Source: Bacillota bacterium (GTDB taxonomy: Bacteria > Bacillota > Bacilli > Alicyclobacillales > SLC66). Taken from it: a stretch of DNA of 63,060 bases. The stretch is from contig JAJZEE010000003.1 of assembly GCA_021805735.1 (NCBI GenBank), forward strand, positions 1 through 63,060. The letters are read 5' to 3'. A program made the translations under genes and the position numbers. How positions within the stretch are numbered: the first letter of the stretch is position 1; each line of letters begins with the position of its first letter. Positions 43,251-53,174 of this stretch are shown here, in pieces. Below the pieces are notes generated by a model. The model saw only the letters and a program-made list of their open reading frames with translations, had not been told where the DNA came from and did not search any database.

Positions 43251-45347
43251 ATGCGGAAATGCTATGTTGGACCGCTCTTGGCCGTGCTGATGGCAAGCAT
43301 GACTGTGAGTGTGAATTGGGCGGCTCGTTCCGTGGCTATGGTCGCGCCGTTCGCAGTCCGGACCGGCGCAAAGGCGGACATCGGGGCGCAGAGGTTGACG
43401 CTACAGTCTCTCCGGGCGCGGCAAGGACTGCGAATTCGACTCGGTGAAGCGCAGGCGCAAAAGACTGGCGCATATACTTCGCCGCCCACGACGGCGCTGG
43501 CCAAGATGCTCGTCGTATGTGTGGCATTCAAGGGGAAGCCTGCGACTGAGCCGCTGTCAGTCTATAGGCGCCTCTATTTCGGCAAAACCGGATCGGTCGC
43601 TGACTATTATAGACAAGTGTCGTATGGAAAATTCCAATTGACAGGAACTGTGATTGGAGACCCGCTGCACCCCAACACATTTCTGACACTGCCTCATTCC
43701 GAGGCTTACTATGCGGGGAAAGATAATGGAACTGGCAGTCCATATCCGCACAATGACAATGCGATCGTTGTGGATGTCATACATCAACTGACAGCGGACC
43801 ACTTCAATTTTGCTCCGTATGTGGCGAACGGCAACGTCCAGTATCTCGCATTCGTATTCACCGGTTACGGAGCGGACGTGGAGCCGACCGACACCAAGCT
43901 GATCTGGCCGGTAGAAGATCAGCTTCCCACCCCGTTGCAGGTGCCGCTCACAGGTTCGGGAGCGGGCAACGCCGCAGTGGGCAACGGTGGTTTCGGGCAG
44001 ACGAATAACAGTGGAGGCGCCAGTGGCGCTATCGGGGGAAGCGGCGCCGCATCTGGTGCGGCTGTGGCGACGGTCAGCACCTACGACCTTGTTCCGGAGC
44101 TGTCTGATCCCAGCCTGACTCCTACGACAATCGGCGTGTTGGCGCACGAATTGGGGCACATCCTGGGTCTCGACGATCTGTATGACACGTCGAGTTCACC
44201 CAAGGCAGGACAAGGTGACGGTCCCTGGTCGCTGATGGCCGACGGGAACTGGAATGGTTACCCTGCTGGCAGTTCTCCTGCAGAGTTGGATCCGTTTTCC
44301 CGGATTTTCCTGGGCTGGATCGCTCCGCAAGTGATCAGTGAGAGTGAAACGGGGGTTATTTTGCCTCCGATTGAAGAGAGTCCGGTCGTCTATGAATTGC
44401 GACCATCCGGAAGGGCAGCGGACTATTTTCTGATCTCCAACGAGCAGCAGATCAGCTTCGATCGGGCCTTGCCGGAGTCCGGCGTGCTGATCTGGCACAT
44501 CGATGGAACAGAAGCGAATCCGGGCAGCTATGATTGGAGAAACGATGTCCTCAATACTCCCAGTCAAAATGCGACGCACCATGACGACATTGCCATCGTG
44601 GAGGCAGGGCACGCGGGGGATCTGCATGTGCCCCTGGATTCTGCGGGAATGTACAACGATACGTATCCGAGCTCAAACGGCAACAACGCCTTCACCGCGA
44701 CCAGCAATCCGAACAACGATTTGTGGAACGGTCAGCCGCTGGGCATGGACGTTACTCATATTACAGTACAAAAAAATGGCGTGGCGACCTTTGATGTGCG
44801 CGATGTACAGTCCGGTTCCTCACTAATCATTGTACCGCCGCCGACCGGCATGACTGTCTATCAGGGTCAGAAAATTCCGCTGGTGGCGCAGTTTCAGCAC
44901 GGAGGACAAATCGATACGTTGACAAACGCAACCGGCTGGTTTGCACCCTATGATTCTGTGACCTGGAACGGAGCAACCGCCGATTTCCGTACCTCAGGAC
45001 TGGTTACTGTGTCCATTTGGAATCATGGGCTGCCCGCGTTGGCGTACTTCAGAGTCATTGCGCTCCATAACCTGACGGCGGGGTCGGCGCAGGAAGTCGT
45101 GCAAAACGGGCACACCCTTGTGACGCTCCCCCAGCTTATGGCGCATTACGCCAATGGTAAGGTGCTGGACGTCGCATCGCTTGCTACGTGGAGTTTCGTC
45201 ACTTCGACAGGTGTCACACAAACGGCGGATCTTGTCGACGGGCAGTATTTGGAACCGGCTGGAAGTACATCGCTGTTGCCGAACGGAACTCTTCAACTGG
45301 TTGCCTCGTTTGCGGGTCAGACCGTGAGTTTCCAAGTCACACAGTGA
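43251..45347 (+). CDS. Secreted M6-family (immune inhibitor A-like) metalloprotease
   Basis: About 698 residues with an N-terminal signal segment (GPLLAVLMASMTVSVNWAA). The zinc motif HELGHILGLDDLYD is near residue 299. Before it is an Ala/Gly/Ser/Asn-rich stretch of about 40 residues (from about GSGAGNAAVGNGGFGQ), looking like an inserted flexible linker. After it: GPWSLMADGNWNG and LDPFSRIFLGWI, typical of M6 peptidases, and C-terminal beta-rich domains. ATG 43251 is preferred from the signal peptide; ATG 43212 is also in frame. Probably an extracellular, perhaps acid-stable, protease. Confidence 0.82.
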   Translation: MRKCYVGPLLAVLMASMTVSVNWAARSVAMVAPFAVRTGAKADIGAQRLTLQSLRARQGLRIRLGEAQAQKTGAYTSPPTTALAKMLVVCVAFKGKPATEPLSVYRRLYFGKTGSVADYYRQVSYGKFQLTGTVIGDPLHPNTFLTLPHSEAYYAGKDNGTGSPYPHNDNAIVVDVIHQLTADHFNFAPYVANGNVQYLAFVFTGYGADVEPTDTKLIWPVEDQLPTPLQVPLTGSGAGNAAVGNGGFGQTNNSGGASGAIGGSGAASGAAVATVSTYDLVPELSDPSLTPTTIGVLAHELGHILGLDDLYDTSSSPKAGQGDGPWSLMADGNWNGYPAGSSPAELDPFSRIFLGWIAPQVISESETGVILPPIEESPVVYELRPSGRAADYFLISNEQQISFDRALPESGVLIWHIDGTEANPGSYDWRNDVLNTPSQNATHHDDIAIVEAGHAGDLHVPLDSAGMYNDTYPSSNGNNAFTATSNPNNDLWNGQPLGMDVTHITVQKNGVATFDVRDVQSGSSLIIVPPPTGMTVYQGQKIPLVAQFQHGGQIDTLTNATGWFAPYDSVTWNGATADFRTSGLVTVSIWNHGLPALAYFRVIALHNLTAGSAQEVVQNGHTLVTLPQLMAHYANGKVLDVASLATWSFVTSTGVTQTADLVDGQYLEPAGSTSLLPNGTLQLVASFAGQTVSFQVTQ

Positions 45348-45370
45348 ATGAGTATGGGGAGTGGATTCCT

Positions 45371-46456
45371 ATGGAACGCTTGAATCGTTTGACGCCATTG
45401 CTGATGCAACGCGGGCTGACGCACATGATATTTGCGCCGGGCGCGAGTTTTCGTTATCTTACCGGCCTTGGCGCTCATCAGAGCGAGAGATTGACAATGC
45501 TTGGCCTGGGGCAGAACGGAAACGTCGCCCTGCTTTTGCCGCATCTGGAGGCAAGCAGTGCCGCCGGCGTGAACTATGGAAGTATATTCACTTACGGAGA
45601 CGCCGAGGGTCCGCAAGCGGCCGTTCAGGCGTTTTCGCACTTTCTGGGCATCAATGAAAACAGTCGGGTGGGCGTTGAAAAAGGTCAAATGCGTCTGTTT
45701 GAGGCTGATTTTCTGCGTGAACTGGGGTGCGCTCTGACAGGTGCTGACGATATCGTCATGTCACTGCGACTGCGCAAGGATCAGGGGGAGATTCGTTTAC
45801 TCAAGGAGGCCGTCAAGATCGTGGACGATGCCCTTGCGTCCACGATCCCTCTGCTGCGACTTGGCATGTCTGAACTCGAAGTGGCGGCGGAACTGGAGTA
45901 TCAGATGCGCAGATTGGGATCTGCCGGGGTTCCTTTCGGCACAATCGTCGGTTCTGGTCCGCGCGGCGCGTTGCCGCACGGGGGACCGACGGATCGGAAG
46001 ATTCAACAGGGGGAACTCGTTGTGCTGGACTATGGAGCCAGACGATCCGGGTATGCGGCGGATACGACGCGAACGATTGCATTTGGCGAACCGGACGCGG
46101 ATGCCCGGCGAGTGTACGAAGTGGTAAAGAAGGCGCAGGCAGCCGCAGCGGCGGCTGTTGGTCCCGGAACAGCCGCGGCGAACATTGATCGGATTGCCCG
46201 TGACATGATCGCGGAAGCAGGGTTTGGCGAGTATTTTACTCACCGAACAGGACACGGTCTGGGGCTTGATGTCCATGAGTACCCGAGTATCGTGCAAGGA
46301 AGCGACGTGACGCTGCTTCCGGGCATGGTGTTTACAATTGAACCGGGCGTCTATCTCCCTGAGCGATTTGGGGTTCGCATCGAAGACGATATCCTGGTGA
46401 CAGAGAGCGGCGCGGAGATCCTTACTCAGTTTACCCGTGAACTGATAGTGGTTTGA
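45371..46456 (+). CDS. Xaa-Pro peptidase (M24 family)
   Basis: A 361-residue creatinase/prolidase-like aminopeptidase: N-terminal domain to about 125, then a pita-bread domain with the five metal ligands in [17 protein letters not shown] (two Asp), [15 protein letters not shown] (His), [14 protein letters not shown] (Glu) and [10 protein letters not shown] (Glu). It hydrolyses X-Pro peptide bonds in the cytosol, a plausible partner to the peptide importer. GGGGAG is 9 bases before ATG 45371. Confidence 0.9.
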   Translation: MERLNRLTPLLMQRGLTHMIFAPGASFRYLTGLGAHQSERLTMLGLGQNGNVALLLPHLEASSAAGVNYGSIFTYGDAEGPQAAVQAFSHFLGINENSRVGVEKGQMRLFEADFLRELGCALTGADDIVMSLRLRKDQGEIRLLKEAVKIVDDALASTIPLLRLGMSELEVAAELEYQMRRLGSAGVPFGTIVGSGPRGALPHGGPTDRKIQQGELVVLDYGARRSGYAADTTRTIAFGEPDADARRVYEVVKKAQAAAAAAVGPGTAAANIDRIARDMIAEAGFGEYFTHRTGHGLGLDVHEYPSIVQGSDVTLLPGMVFTIEPGVYLPERFGVRIEDDILVTESGAEILTQFTRELIVV

Positions 46457-46480
46457 CCGCAGGGGCGAGGTGAGTGGCCG

Positions 46481-47005
46481 GTGGACCGACGAGAGGCGCT
46501 GATCAACATTCTTGGCGAAGGCGAAGAACCGATCACTGGGGCTGACCTCGCGCGGCGGTTTGGCGTTACGAGGCAGGTGATCGTCAAGGACATCGCTGTC
46601 TTGCGCGCCAAAGGGTTCGCGATCGTGGCGACGCCGCAGGGATATTTTCAGCCGAAACAGCATCCCCATCAGAGAACAGAGCGCGTTTTCCGGGTTCTGA
46701 CGATTCAACATACACCTGAACAAACGGAAGAAGAATTGCTGACGCTTGTGGATGCAGGCATTGAGGTGCTGGACGTTTCCGTCGATCATCCGATCTATGG
46801 CGAATTCGTGGCCAGTCTCATGTTCAGTTCACGTCGCGATGTGTTGGCGTTTACCAAATCGGTGCGGGACTATTCCGCCCCTCTTCTGCTCAGTTTGTCT
46901 GGCGGCATACACCGACACACGCTCGCCGCCAGAGAGGAAGCGGCGATCGATGAGGCCGTCCATGACCTCCTTCGCAAAGGGTTTGCCATTTTGGACGAAC
47001 GCTGA
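46481..47005 (+). CDS. niaR: NAD biosynthesis repressor NiaR (YrxA)
   Basis: A 174-residue regulator: an N-terminal HTH_11 domain (EEPITGADLARRFGVTRQVIVKDIAVLRAKG) and the C-terminal 3H domain with its three His in VSVDHPIYGE and SGGIHRHTLAA that bind metal/nicotinate. In Bacillus, NiaR with nicotinic acid represses nadABC and niaP. No nad genes are adjacent. GTG 46481 lies 8 bases after GAGGTG. Confidence 0.88.
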   Translation: MDRREALINILGEGEEPITGADLARRFGVTRQVIVKDIAVLRAKGFAIVATPQGYFQPKQHPHQRTERVFRVLTIQHTPEQTEEELLTLVDAGIEVLDVSVDHPIYGEFVASLMFSSRRDVLAFTKSVRDYSAPLLLSLSGGIHRHTLAAREEAAIDEAVHDLLRKGFAILDER

Positions 47006-47168
47006 ACGGTCGCCGTCGGGCGCTGTTCGTGTCGCGATACCGCCCCGAGCGCTGTTCGTGAGCCGATGCGGCAGGCGGAGCGGCTGCCGTGTGCCGTGTG
47101 CCGCTCAGATTGCGAGAGATCGATTGCCCATGACTGCGGAGTGCATGATACCCGTTTCAGATCCCTCG

Positions 47169-48719
47169 TTATTGGAGCAGTTCATAGACCGCCCGAAGCA
47201 GCGCGGACCATTGCCGAATGCGCACGAGCATGATCGCGGCGCAGACCGCCGCGGTCAGCGTCCAACCGCCCGCAGCGCCCTGATGCAGCCATTTGAGGGG
47301 AATGAAAGGTTCCAGCCAGATCGCTATGATCATTTGTCCGAACCATGGCAGCAAGCCAAGCAACACATTCCACTCCATGCGCGAGCGACCTCCCGGCGTC
47401 CCTCTGGTTGCGAGCTCCGTCTCCGCCAGACCCAGGACAAGCAGCCCTGCGGCGAGCGCGCCAGCGTCGGCGAACCTGCCTTGAATCGCGATTAACGTAA
47501 ACACCAGAGTCTGTGCCAGTACGACCACGAATCCACCGACAAACACCTGTGCTCGAACCCGTTCCAGGCTCCAAGGGAACAACGCCAGCCAGGGGAGAGC
47601 GTGCTGTTCGCGCAGTGCTGCAGACGTGAGGAGCCAGACGATCAGGACTTGACTCATGCCCGCATACAGAGCGCTTCCGAGCGCAGACACATTGTGCAGG
47701 ACGAGTCCCCCGATAACTACGGCTCCCATCAACAGGTAATGCGCCTGCGTTCGCTCAAGCTGGACGGCTGCGTAGGAGAGCAGCGGCAGCCGCAGGCTAT
47801 AGCGCATATTGCGGCCGGTTGGAGAATTGTATCGAGTATAGGATGGTTGATTCCCTGCTGCCGTCGGCGATTGCGGCAGGTCTGTTTGTCCGGGTGAGAG
47901 TCCGCCCATGGCGCCCATGGTGGTGTTCGTTGAGGAGTGCGGTCCTGAACGCAAGCGTTTTGCCGCTGGCAACAGGTGCAATTGCCCAATGCTGAGCGCT
48001 TCCCATGTCGCCAGGTGAATGTCGCCGCAGCGAGCAAACGCGGTCCAGTCGATCGGATCGTCCTGATCGGCGCGCCCTTGTTGCGATCGTCGCCACTCTG
48101 TCTGTCTGTGCTCCGCGCTGCGGGCATGGCGGTGAAACCTTCGCCAGCCAATCGACTCTCGCAAGTAGGCGTGCGCCGTCACGAAGAGGAGAGCCGCCGC
48201 CAACCCAAGCGGAGTGATCGTTTCATAACCGCTGACGATAAATGCCAATAAAAGCGTTGCAGGCAGGCGCCAAAGCAGCGAGTAGGCGAGCGCGCGCAGT
48301 CGCAACGGGCGAGTCACCGCAGTTGTCAGGGCAGGGGCTCCTGACAGCGTCACCACATCGCCGGGTTCCGGCCAGATCGCCGGACTGGGCCGCAGCCATA
48401 CCTTCGCGGCGTCGGCCAATAACGCCACTGCAAACAGCAGAGTGGTCAGGGAACGCAACATCGCCGCTGCTCCCGGAAGCGTCGCCATGTCTTGCAGATA
48501 TCCCTCGGCCCAAAGGACGCCCACCGTGAGGGACAGGAGCGCCGTGAATACACTGGATGTGTCGATCAGACGTCGCAGATGCAGATCAAACAACCGCCTG
48601 CGAGTGAATCGCGCCTGGCGCACGATGGCCGCAGAACCCAACTCATAGACAGACAGGGCAGACACCGTCCTGTCTCTCGCCTTGCGCGTAACGGCTGGTT
48701 CTTTTACTCGTCGTTTCAT
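47169..48719 (-). CDS. ecsB: ABC transporter permease, EcsB-like
   Basis: A 516-residue membrane protein with about nine to ten hydrophobic segments in two blocks separated by a hydrophilic region (about 225-330) with a Ser/Thr/Gln/Pro-rich linker. It overlaps the EcsA-type ATPase by ATGA, giving an ecsAB unit. B. subtilis EcsAB affects secretion, intramembrane proteolysis and competence. At 516 residues it is clearly longer than EcsB of B. subtilis (about 408) because of the hydrophilic insertion and tail. EcsB sequences are poorly conserved, so the name relies on context. Confidence 0.65.
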   Translation of the reverse strand: MKRRVKEPAVTRKARDRTVSALSVYELGSAAIVRQARFTRRRLFDLHLRRLIDTSSVFTALLSLTVGVLWAEGYLQDMATLPGAAAMLRSLTTLLFAVALLADAAKVWLRPSPAIWPEPGDVVTLSGAPALTTAVTRPLRLRALAYSLLWRLPATLLLAFIVSGYETITPLGLAAALLFVTAHAYLRESIGWRRFHRHARSAEHRQTEWRRSQQGRADQDDPIDWTAFARCGDIHLATWEALSIGQLHLLPAAKRLRSGPHSSTNTTMGAMGGLSPGQTDLPQSPTAAGNQPSYTRYNSPTGRNMRYSLRLPLLSYAAVQLERTQAHYLLMGAVVIGGLVLHNVSALGSALYAGMSQVLIVWLLTSAALREQHALPWLALFPWSLERVRAQVFVGGFVVVLAQTLVFTLIAIQGRFADAGALAAGLLVLGLAETELATRGTPGGRSRMEWNVLLGLLPWFGQMIIAIWLEPFIPLKWLHQGAAGGWTLTAAVCAAIMLVRIRQWSALLRAVYELLQ

Positions 48720-49456
48720 GAATTCTCCCCGCGTTTGCCCAACATTTTCATATACGCGTCTTCCAGAGAACTGCCCTCGGGAACTCCGAATTCCTCGCGG
48801 ATTTGTGCGCCGTTGCCGGTGGTCAGCACGTGACCCTGTTCCAACACGGTGAAGGAATCGCACATCGCTTCCGCAATGTCGAGCGCGTGGGTGGTCAACA
48901 GAACGCATCCGTCGTGGTCAGCGACGGCTCGCAGTTCTTCTTTTAGCGCGCGGATGGCGATCGGATCCAGCCCATTGAAAGGTTCATCCACCACAAACAC
49001 GCGTCCATCATGAATGAGGGCGGCCATAATATTCATCTTCTGCTGCATTCCTTTCGAGAAACGCAGCGGAATGTCATGCGCGTGCGCCGACATGTCAAAG
49101 CGCTCCAGCAGCAGCGGCAGGCGCTTGTGAAACTCTGCCTCTGGAACGTTATAGGCCATCGCGGTAAACTGCAGATACTCGGTCACTGTCAGTCCCTGGT
49201 ACAGCATCGGCAGTTCTGGAATATAAGCGAGCGGGGATTTGTACGCTGCCGCATCTCCCTCCAATGTGCGGCCCAGAACCCGAATTGTTCCAGAATTCAA
49301 CGGTTGCAGACCCAGGATGGTGCGCACAGTGGTGCTTTTGCCTGCGCCATTGCGACCGATCAGACCGTGAATCGAGCCGGCCGCAACGGTGAAGGAGACA
49401 TCGCGCAGGATCGCTCGCTCCTCCTTTGCTACGCAGACTCTCTCCAGGGATAACAT
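48716..49456 (-). CDS. ecsA: ABC transporter ATP-binding protein, EcsA-like
   Basis: A 246-residue ATPase of the length of EcsA: Walker A GRNGAGKST, Q-loop YIPELPMLYQGLTV, signature RFSKGMQQKM, Walker B VFVVDEPFNGLDP, H-loop TTHALDIAEAMCD. ATG 49456 starts MLSLERVCVAKEE; an upstream extension lacks a ribosome site. Divergent from pyc. Export rather than import is expected for this subfamily, but the substrate is unknown. Confidence 0.8.
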   Translation of the reverse strand: MLSLERVCVAKEERAILRDVSFTVAAGSIHGLIGRNGAGKSTTVRTILGLQPLNSGTIRVLGRTLEGDAAAYKSPLAYIPELPMLYQGLTVTEYLQFTAMAYNVPEAEFHKRLPLLLERFDMSAHAHDIPLRFSKGMQQKMNIMAALIHDGRVFVVDEPFNGLDPIAIRALKEELRAVADHDGCVLLTTHALDIAEAMCDSFTVLEQGHVLTTGNGAQIREEFGVPEGSSLEDAYMKMLGKRGENS

Positions 49457-49525
49457 GTAGCAACTCTGCCTTTCTAACCTTGGCCGCAACCAGTTGCACC
49501 CGTGATCCAAGGTCTCAGAAGATTA

Positions 49526-49534
49526 TGATACAAT
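49526..49534 (+). promoter_or_regulatory. pyc promoter, extended -10
   Basis: TG-A-TACAAT with no clear -35, 76 bases before the pyc start. A 6-bp palindrome ATGACC...GGTCAT (49558-49576) lies just after the predicted transcription start and could be an operator or simple stem. Confidence 0.45.
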
Positions 49535-49609
49535 AACCACTGAATCAGTATAACCTAATGACCTTAATGCGGTCATCAGCCGTAGGGTACTTACAGAGGG
49601 GGACGAATC

Positions 49610-52600
49610 GTGCAGTTTCGCAAGATTTTAGTTGCCAACCGCGGTGAGATCGCCATCCGCGTGTGCCGGGCGTGTACTGAACTCGGGATCCGGACAGTTG
49701 CCATTTACGCGGAACAGGACAGCCTGTCTCTGCACCGATACAAAGCGGACGAAGCGTATCTGGTCGGGGCGGAAAAGGGTCCGATTGAGGCCTATCTTGA
49801 TATTCACGGTATCATCGAGTTGGCAAAGCGACACGATTGCGACGCGGTTCATCCCGGATATGGGTTTTTGTCTGAAAACGCCGATTTTGCCCGCGCCTGT
49901 GCGGAAGCGGGAGTCGTCTTTATCGGTCCGTCGGCAGAGCATCTCACTCTTTTCGGAGACAAGACAGCCGCGCGCCAGGCGGCTGTCAGAGCGGGCGTGC
50001 CCGTTGTTCCTGGAAGTGACGGCGCAGTTACCGTCGAGCAGGCGCATCTGTTTGCGAAGCGTGTGGGGTATCCGCTCATTCTGAAGGCGCTGAGCGGCGG
50101 CGGCGGACGGGGCATGCGCGTGGTGCATAGCGACGCGGAGTTGGGGGAAGCGTTTGCCCGCGCCAGTTCCGAGGCGCAAACGTCATTTGGCGCTGCCAGT
50201 GTGTACGTGGAGAAGCTTGTCGAGGATCCAAAACATATCGAAGTACAGATTCTTGGAGATCGACACGGTAACATCGTTCACTTGTACGAACGTGACTGTT
50301 CGATTCAGCGGCGGCATCAGAAGGTGGTCGAAGTCGCCCCCTCCATGCTGCCTGAGAAACAGCGAGTCAGGATTTGCGAAGTCGCGCTGGCGCTCATGAA
50401 AAGCGCTGGATACTACAATGCCGGCACTGTCGAGTTTCTTCTGGATAAGGAAGGCCAGTTTTATTTTATCGAAGTGAATCCACGCGTTCAGGTGGAGCAT
50501 ACGGTGACGGAGCTCGTGACTGGCATCGATATCGTGCAGGCGCAGATTCTAGTTGCAAGGGGGGTGGAACTTTCCGCTCCCGCCATTGGCATCCATTCAC
50601 AAGAGGACGTCACTTTGCGCGGATACGCCATCCAGTGCCGATTGACAACCGAAGACCCGCAAAACCATTTTACGCCCGACACGGGCAGAATCATCGCCTA
50701 TCGTCCGGCAAGCGGGTTTGGCGTGCGACTCGATGGCAGCAACGGGTACAGTGGCGCAAGAGTGCTTCCCTATTATGATTCATTGCTGGAGAAACTTTCC
50801 GTATGGGCCTTGACATTTGAATCAGCGGCGGCCAAGATGCGTCGTGCCTTGGCCGAGTTTCGCATCCGCGGCGTGAAAACCAATATCCCCTTTCTCGATA
50901 ACGTGGTTCGCCATCCGCTGTTCCTGAACGGCCAGTACACAGTGAATCTCATTGACACTCATCCTGAACTGTTTGTGTTTAAGAGACGACAGGATCGCGC
51001 CAATAAACTCCTGCAGTACATTGCGGAAGTCAGTGTAAACGGCAGCGAGGGCGTAAAACCGGGCGCCAGGAAATCTCCTGTAAGGTGGCCGCGTCTTGCT
51101 GTGTATCCCGTGTCTGACAAACCGCTTCCCGGCACTCGGGATGTGTTCCTCCAAGAGGGTGTCGATGGCTTGCTGGAGTTTATGAAACGGGACAGTCGGC
51201 TCTGGCTGACTGATACGACGCTTCGCGACGCTCACCAGTCGCTGTTGGCGACGCGCGTCCGCACCTATGATCTTTTGCAGATTGCCGAGACGATCGCGCA
51301 TGAGACGCCGCAACTCTTCTCACTGGAGGTGTGGGGAGGGGCCACATTTGATACGGCGATGCGGTTTCTCAAAGAGGATCCATGGGAGCGACTGGCGCGA
51401 TTGCGCGCCAAAATCCCCAATATTCTGTTTCAAATGCTGCTGCGCGGCGCGAATGCGGTGGGGTATCGCAATTATCCGGACAATGTCGTGACTCGCTTCA
51501 TAGATGAAGCGGGGCATGCGGGCATCGATGTATTTCGCATCTTCGACAGTTTAAACTGGTTGCCCAATATGCAGAATTCCATCGAGCGGGTGCGTGAGAA
51601 CGGAAAAATCGCGGAAGCTGCCATCTGTTACACTGGTGACATTCTGGATCCGCAGCGCACAAAATTCACGTTGTCTTACTACGTGGATCTGGCTAAAGAG
51701 CTTGAACGCGCCGGCGCCCACCTGATAGCGATCAAGGATATGGCCGGTCTGCTCAAGCCATTCGCAGCTCATGAGCTTGTCAAGGCGCTCAAGGAGCATG
51801 TGGGTGTTCCCATTCATCTGCACACGCATGACACGGCTTCGACGGGTGTAGCCACAATCATCAAGGCCGCAGAAGCGGGGTTAGATATTGCGGATGTAGC
51901 CACCAGTTCCATGTCGGGGCTGACCTCCCAACCGAACATGACCGCCGTTGCATCCGCGTTCGCAGGGTCGCGACGCGACACACAGATTGACATCAAACGA
52001 CTCCCTGTCATCAGTGAATACTTTGCGCGCGTACGCGAACTCTATCGACCATTTGACAGTGGACTTCAGGCAGGCGCGTCTGACGTTTACGAGCATGAAA
52101 TGCCTGGCGGACAGTACACAAATTTGCAGCGGCAGGCAGAATCGTTGGAACTTGGAGACAGGTTTGATGAAGTGAAACGGGCGTATCGGAACGTAAACGA
52201 CATGTTGGGCGACATCGTCAAGGTGACGCCTTCTTCAAAAATGGTGGGAGATTTCGCTCTGTTCCTGGTCCAGAATGGACTGACCCCGGAAGAACTGCGC
52301 GTTCGGGCAAGGGAGTTCGACTATCCGGCGTCCGTCGTAGACTACTTCATGGGGTACATGGGACAGCCGCCAGGCGGCTTTCCGGAGTGGCTCCAGGCCG
52401 CTGTGCTAAAGGATCGCAAGCCACTGCAGGATCGTCCGGGCGCGTTGTTGCCTGCCGTGGACTTTGAAGCGTTAACGACGGAAGTGAGCGGTAAAGTGAA
52501 TCGGATTGTAACATCGCGTGATGTCAGTTCGTATTCCCTGTATCCACAGGTGTATCTCGACTTTATGGAATCAGCGGCGCTGTATGGCGATCTGTCGGTG

Positions 52601-53041
52601 CTTGATTCGGGCACATTCTTTTACGGACTGCGGCCTGGTGAGGAAGTGACGGTGGAGATTGATCCCGGCAAGACGCTGGTGATCAAGTTCATCTCTGTGT
52701 CACTGCCGCGATCTGACGGAACGCGGGTGGTGTTTTTTGAACTCAATGGCCAGCCGCGGGAGATTGAGGTCACGGACAGGCAGGAGGCGGCGTCGGCGCC
52801 ACGCCGTCGCAAAGCGGATCCCGCGAACCAAAGAGAGGTTGGCGCTTCCATGTCAGGCACTGTTGTCAGTGTGATGGTCGATGAAAGTGAACGGGTCGTG
52901 GCGGGGCAGTTCCTGCTGGTAACCGAGGCGATGAAGATGGAGATGCAGGTGCAGGCGCCCGTGGCGGGCGTGGTGAAGCAGATCGCGGTAAAGGTCGGAG
53001 ACGCTGTACAGGCCGGGGATCTGCTGGTTGTTCTGGAGTAG
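49610..53041 (+). CDS. pyc: Pyruvate carboxylase
   Basis: A 1143-residue biotin enzyme making oxaloacetate. Domains in order: biotin carboxylase (1-450; LVANRGEIAIRVCRACTELG, HPGYGFLSENADFA, KALSGGGGRGMRV, ERDCSIQRRHQKVVEVAPS), carboxyltransferase (about 520-800; LTDTTLRDAHQSLLATRVRT, IFDSLNWLPNM, IKDMAGLLKP, HLHTHDTASTG), tetramerisation region, and biotinyl domain (about 1075-1143) with EAMKMEMQ where Lys is biotinylated. GTG 49610 follows GGGGGAC by 7 bases. Expected anaplerotic enzyme; complete. Confidence 0.97.
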   Translation: MQFRKILVANRGEIAIRVCRACTELGIRTVAIYAEQDSLSLHRYKADEAYLVGAEKGPIEAYLDIHGIIELAKRHDCDAVHPGYGFLSENADFARACAEAGVVFIGPSAEHLTLFGDKTAARQAAVRAGVPVVPGSDGAVTVEQAHLFAKRVGYPLILKALSGGGGRGMRVVHSDAELGEAFARASSEAQTSFGAASVYVEKLVEDPKHIEVQILGDRHGNIVHLYERDCSIQRRHQKVVEVAPSMLPEKQRVRICEVALALMKSAGYYNAGTVEFLLDKEGQFYFIEVNPRVQVEHTVTELVTGIDIVQAQILVARGVELSAPAIGIHSQEDVTLRGYAIQCRLTTEDPQNHFTPDTGRIIAYRPASGFGVRLDGSNGYSGARVLPYYDSLLEKLSVWALTFESAAAKMRRALAEFRIRGVKTNIPFLDNVVRHPLFLNGQYTVNLIDTHPELFVFKRRQDRANKLLQYIAEVSVNGSEGVKPGARKSPVRWPRLAVYPVSDKPLPGTRDVFLQEGVDGLLEFMKRDSRLWLTDTTLRDAHQSLLATRVRTYDLLQIAETIAHETPQLFSLEVWGGATFDTAMRFLKEDPWERLARLRAKIPNILFQMLLRGANAVGYRNYPDNVVTRFIDEAGHAGIDVFRIFDSLNWLPNMQNSIERVRENGKIAEAAICYTGDILDPQRTKFTLSYYVDLAKELERAGAHLIAIKDMAGLLKPFAAHELVKALKEHVGVPIHLHTHDTASTGVATIIKAAEAGLDIADVATSSMSGLTSQPNMTAVASAFAGSRRDTQIDIKRLPVISEYFARVRELYRPFDSGLQAGASDVYEHEMPGGQYTNLQRQAESLELGDRFDEVKRAYRNVNDMLGDIVKVTPSSKMVGDFALFLVQNGLTPEELRVRAREFDYPASVVDYFMGYMGQPPGGFPEWLQAAVLKDRKPLQDRPGALLPAVDFEALTTEVSGKVNRIVTSRDVSSYSLYPQVYLDFMESAALYGDLSVLDSGTFFYGLRPGEEVTVEIDPGKTLVIKFISVSLPRSDGTRVVFFELNGQPREIEVTDRQEAASAPRRRKADPANQREVGASMSGTVVSVMVDESERVVAGQFLLVTEAMKMEMQVQAPVAGVVKQIAVKVGDAVQAGDLLVVLE

Positions 53042-53082
53042 TACGGTCTGAGTTTTGCGAAGGTCGGGGGATACTCGGGGCG

Positions 53083-53132
53083 GTCAAGGCGGGGGGGCCG
53101 TGCAGGCGGGCGATCTCCTGGTGTTGCTCGCT
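53083..53132 (+). pseudogene. Decayed biotinyl-domain C-terminus downstream of pyc
   Basis: GTC-AAG-GC followed by seven G and GCC-GTG-CAG-GCG-GGC-GAT-CTC-CTG-GTG-TTG-CTC reads VK...AVQAGDLLVLL, matching the pyc C-terminus VKVGDAVQAGDLLVVLE once a one-base indel in the G run is allowed. Most differences from pyc are at third codon positions, implying that the source was an independently selected biotinyl/lipoyl protein rather than a fresh tandem copy. It is preceded by a repeat remnant (CTGAGTTTTGCGAAG, 53048-53062) after the pyc stop. Confidence 0.6.
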
Positions 53133-53174
53133 TGGGTGCGCAAGTTGAAAGTTCTGACAGTCTTGCACAAATAC

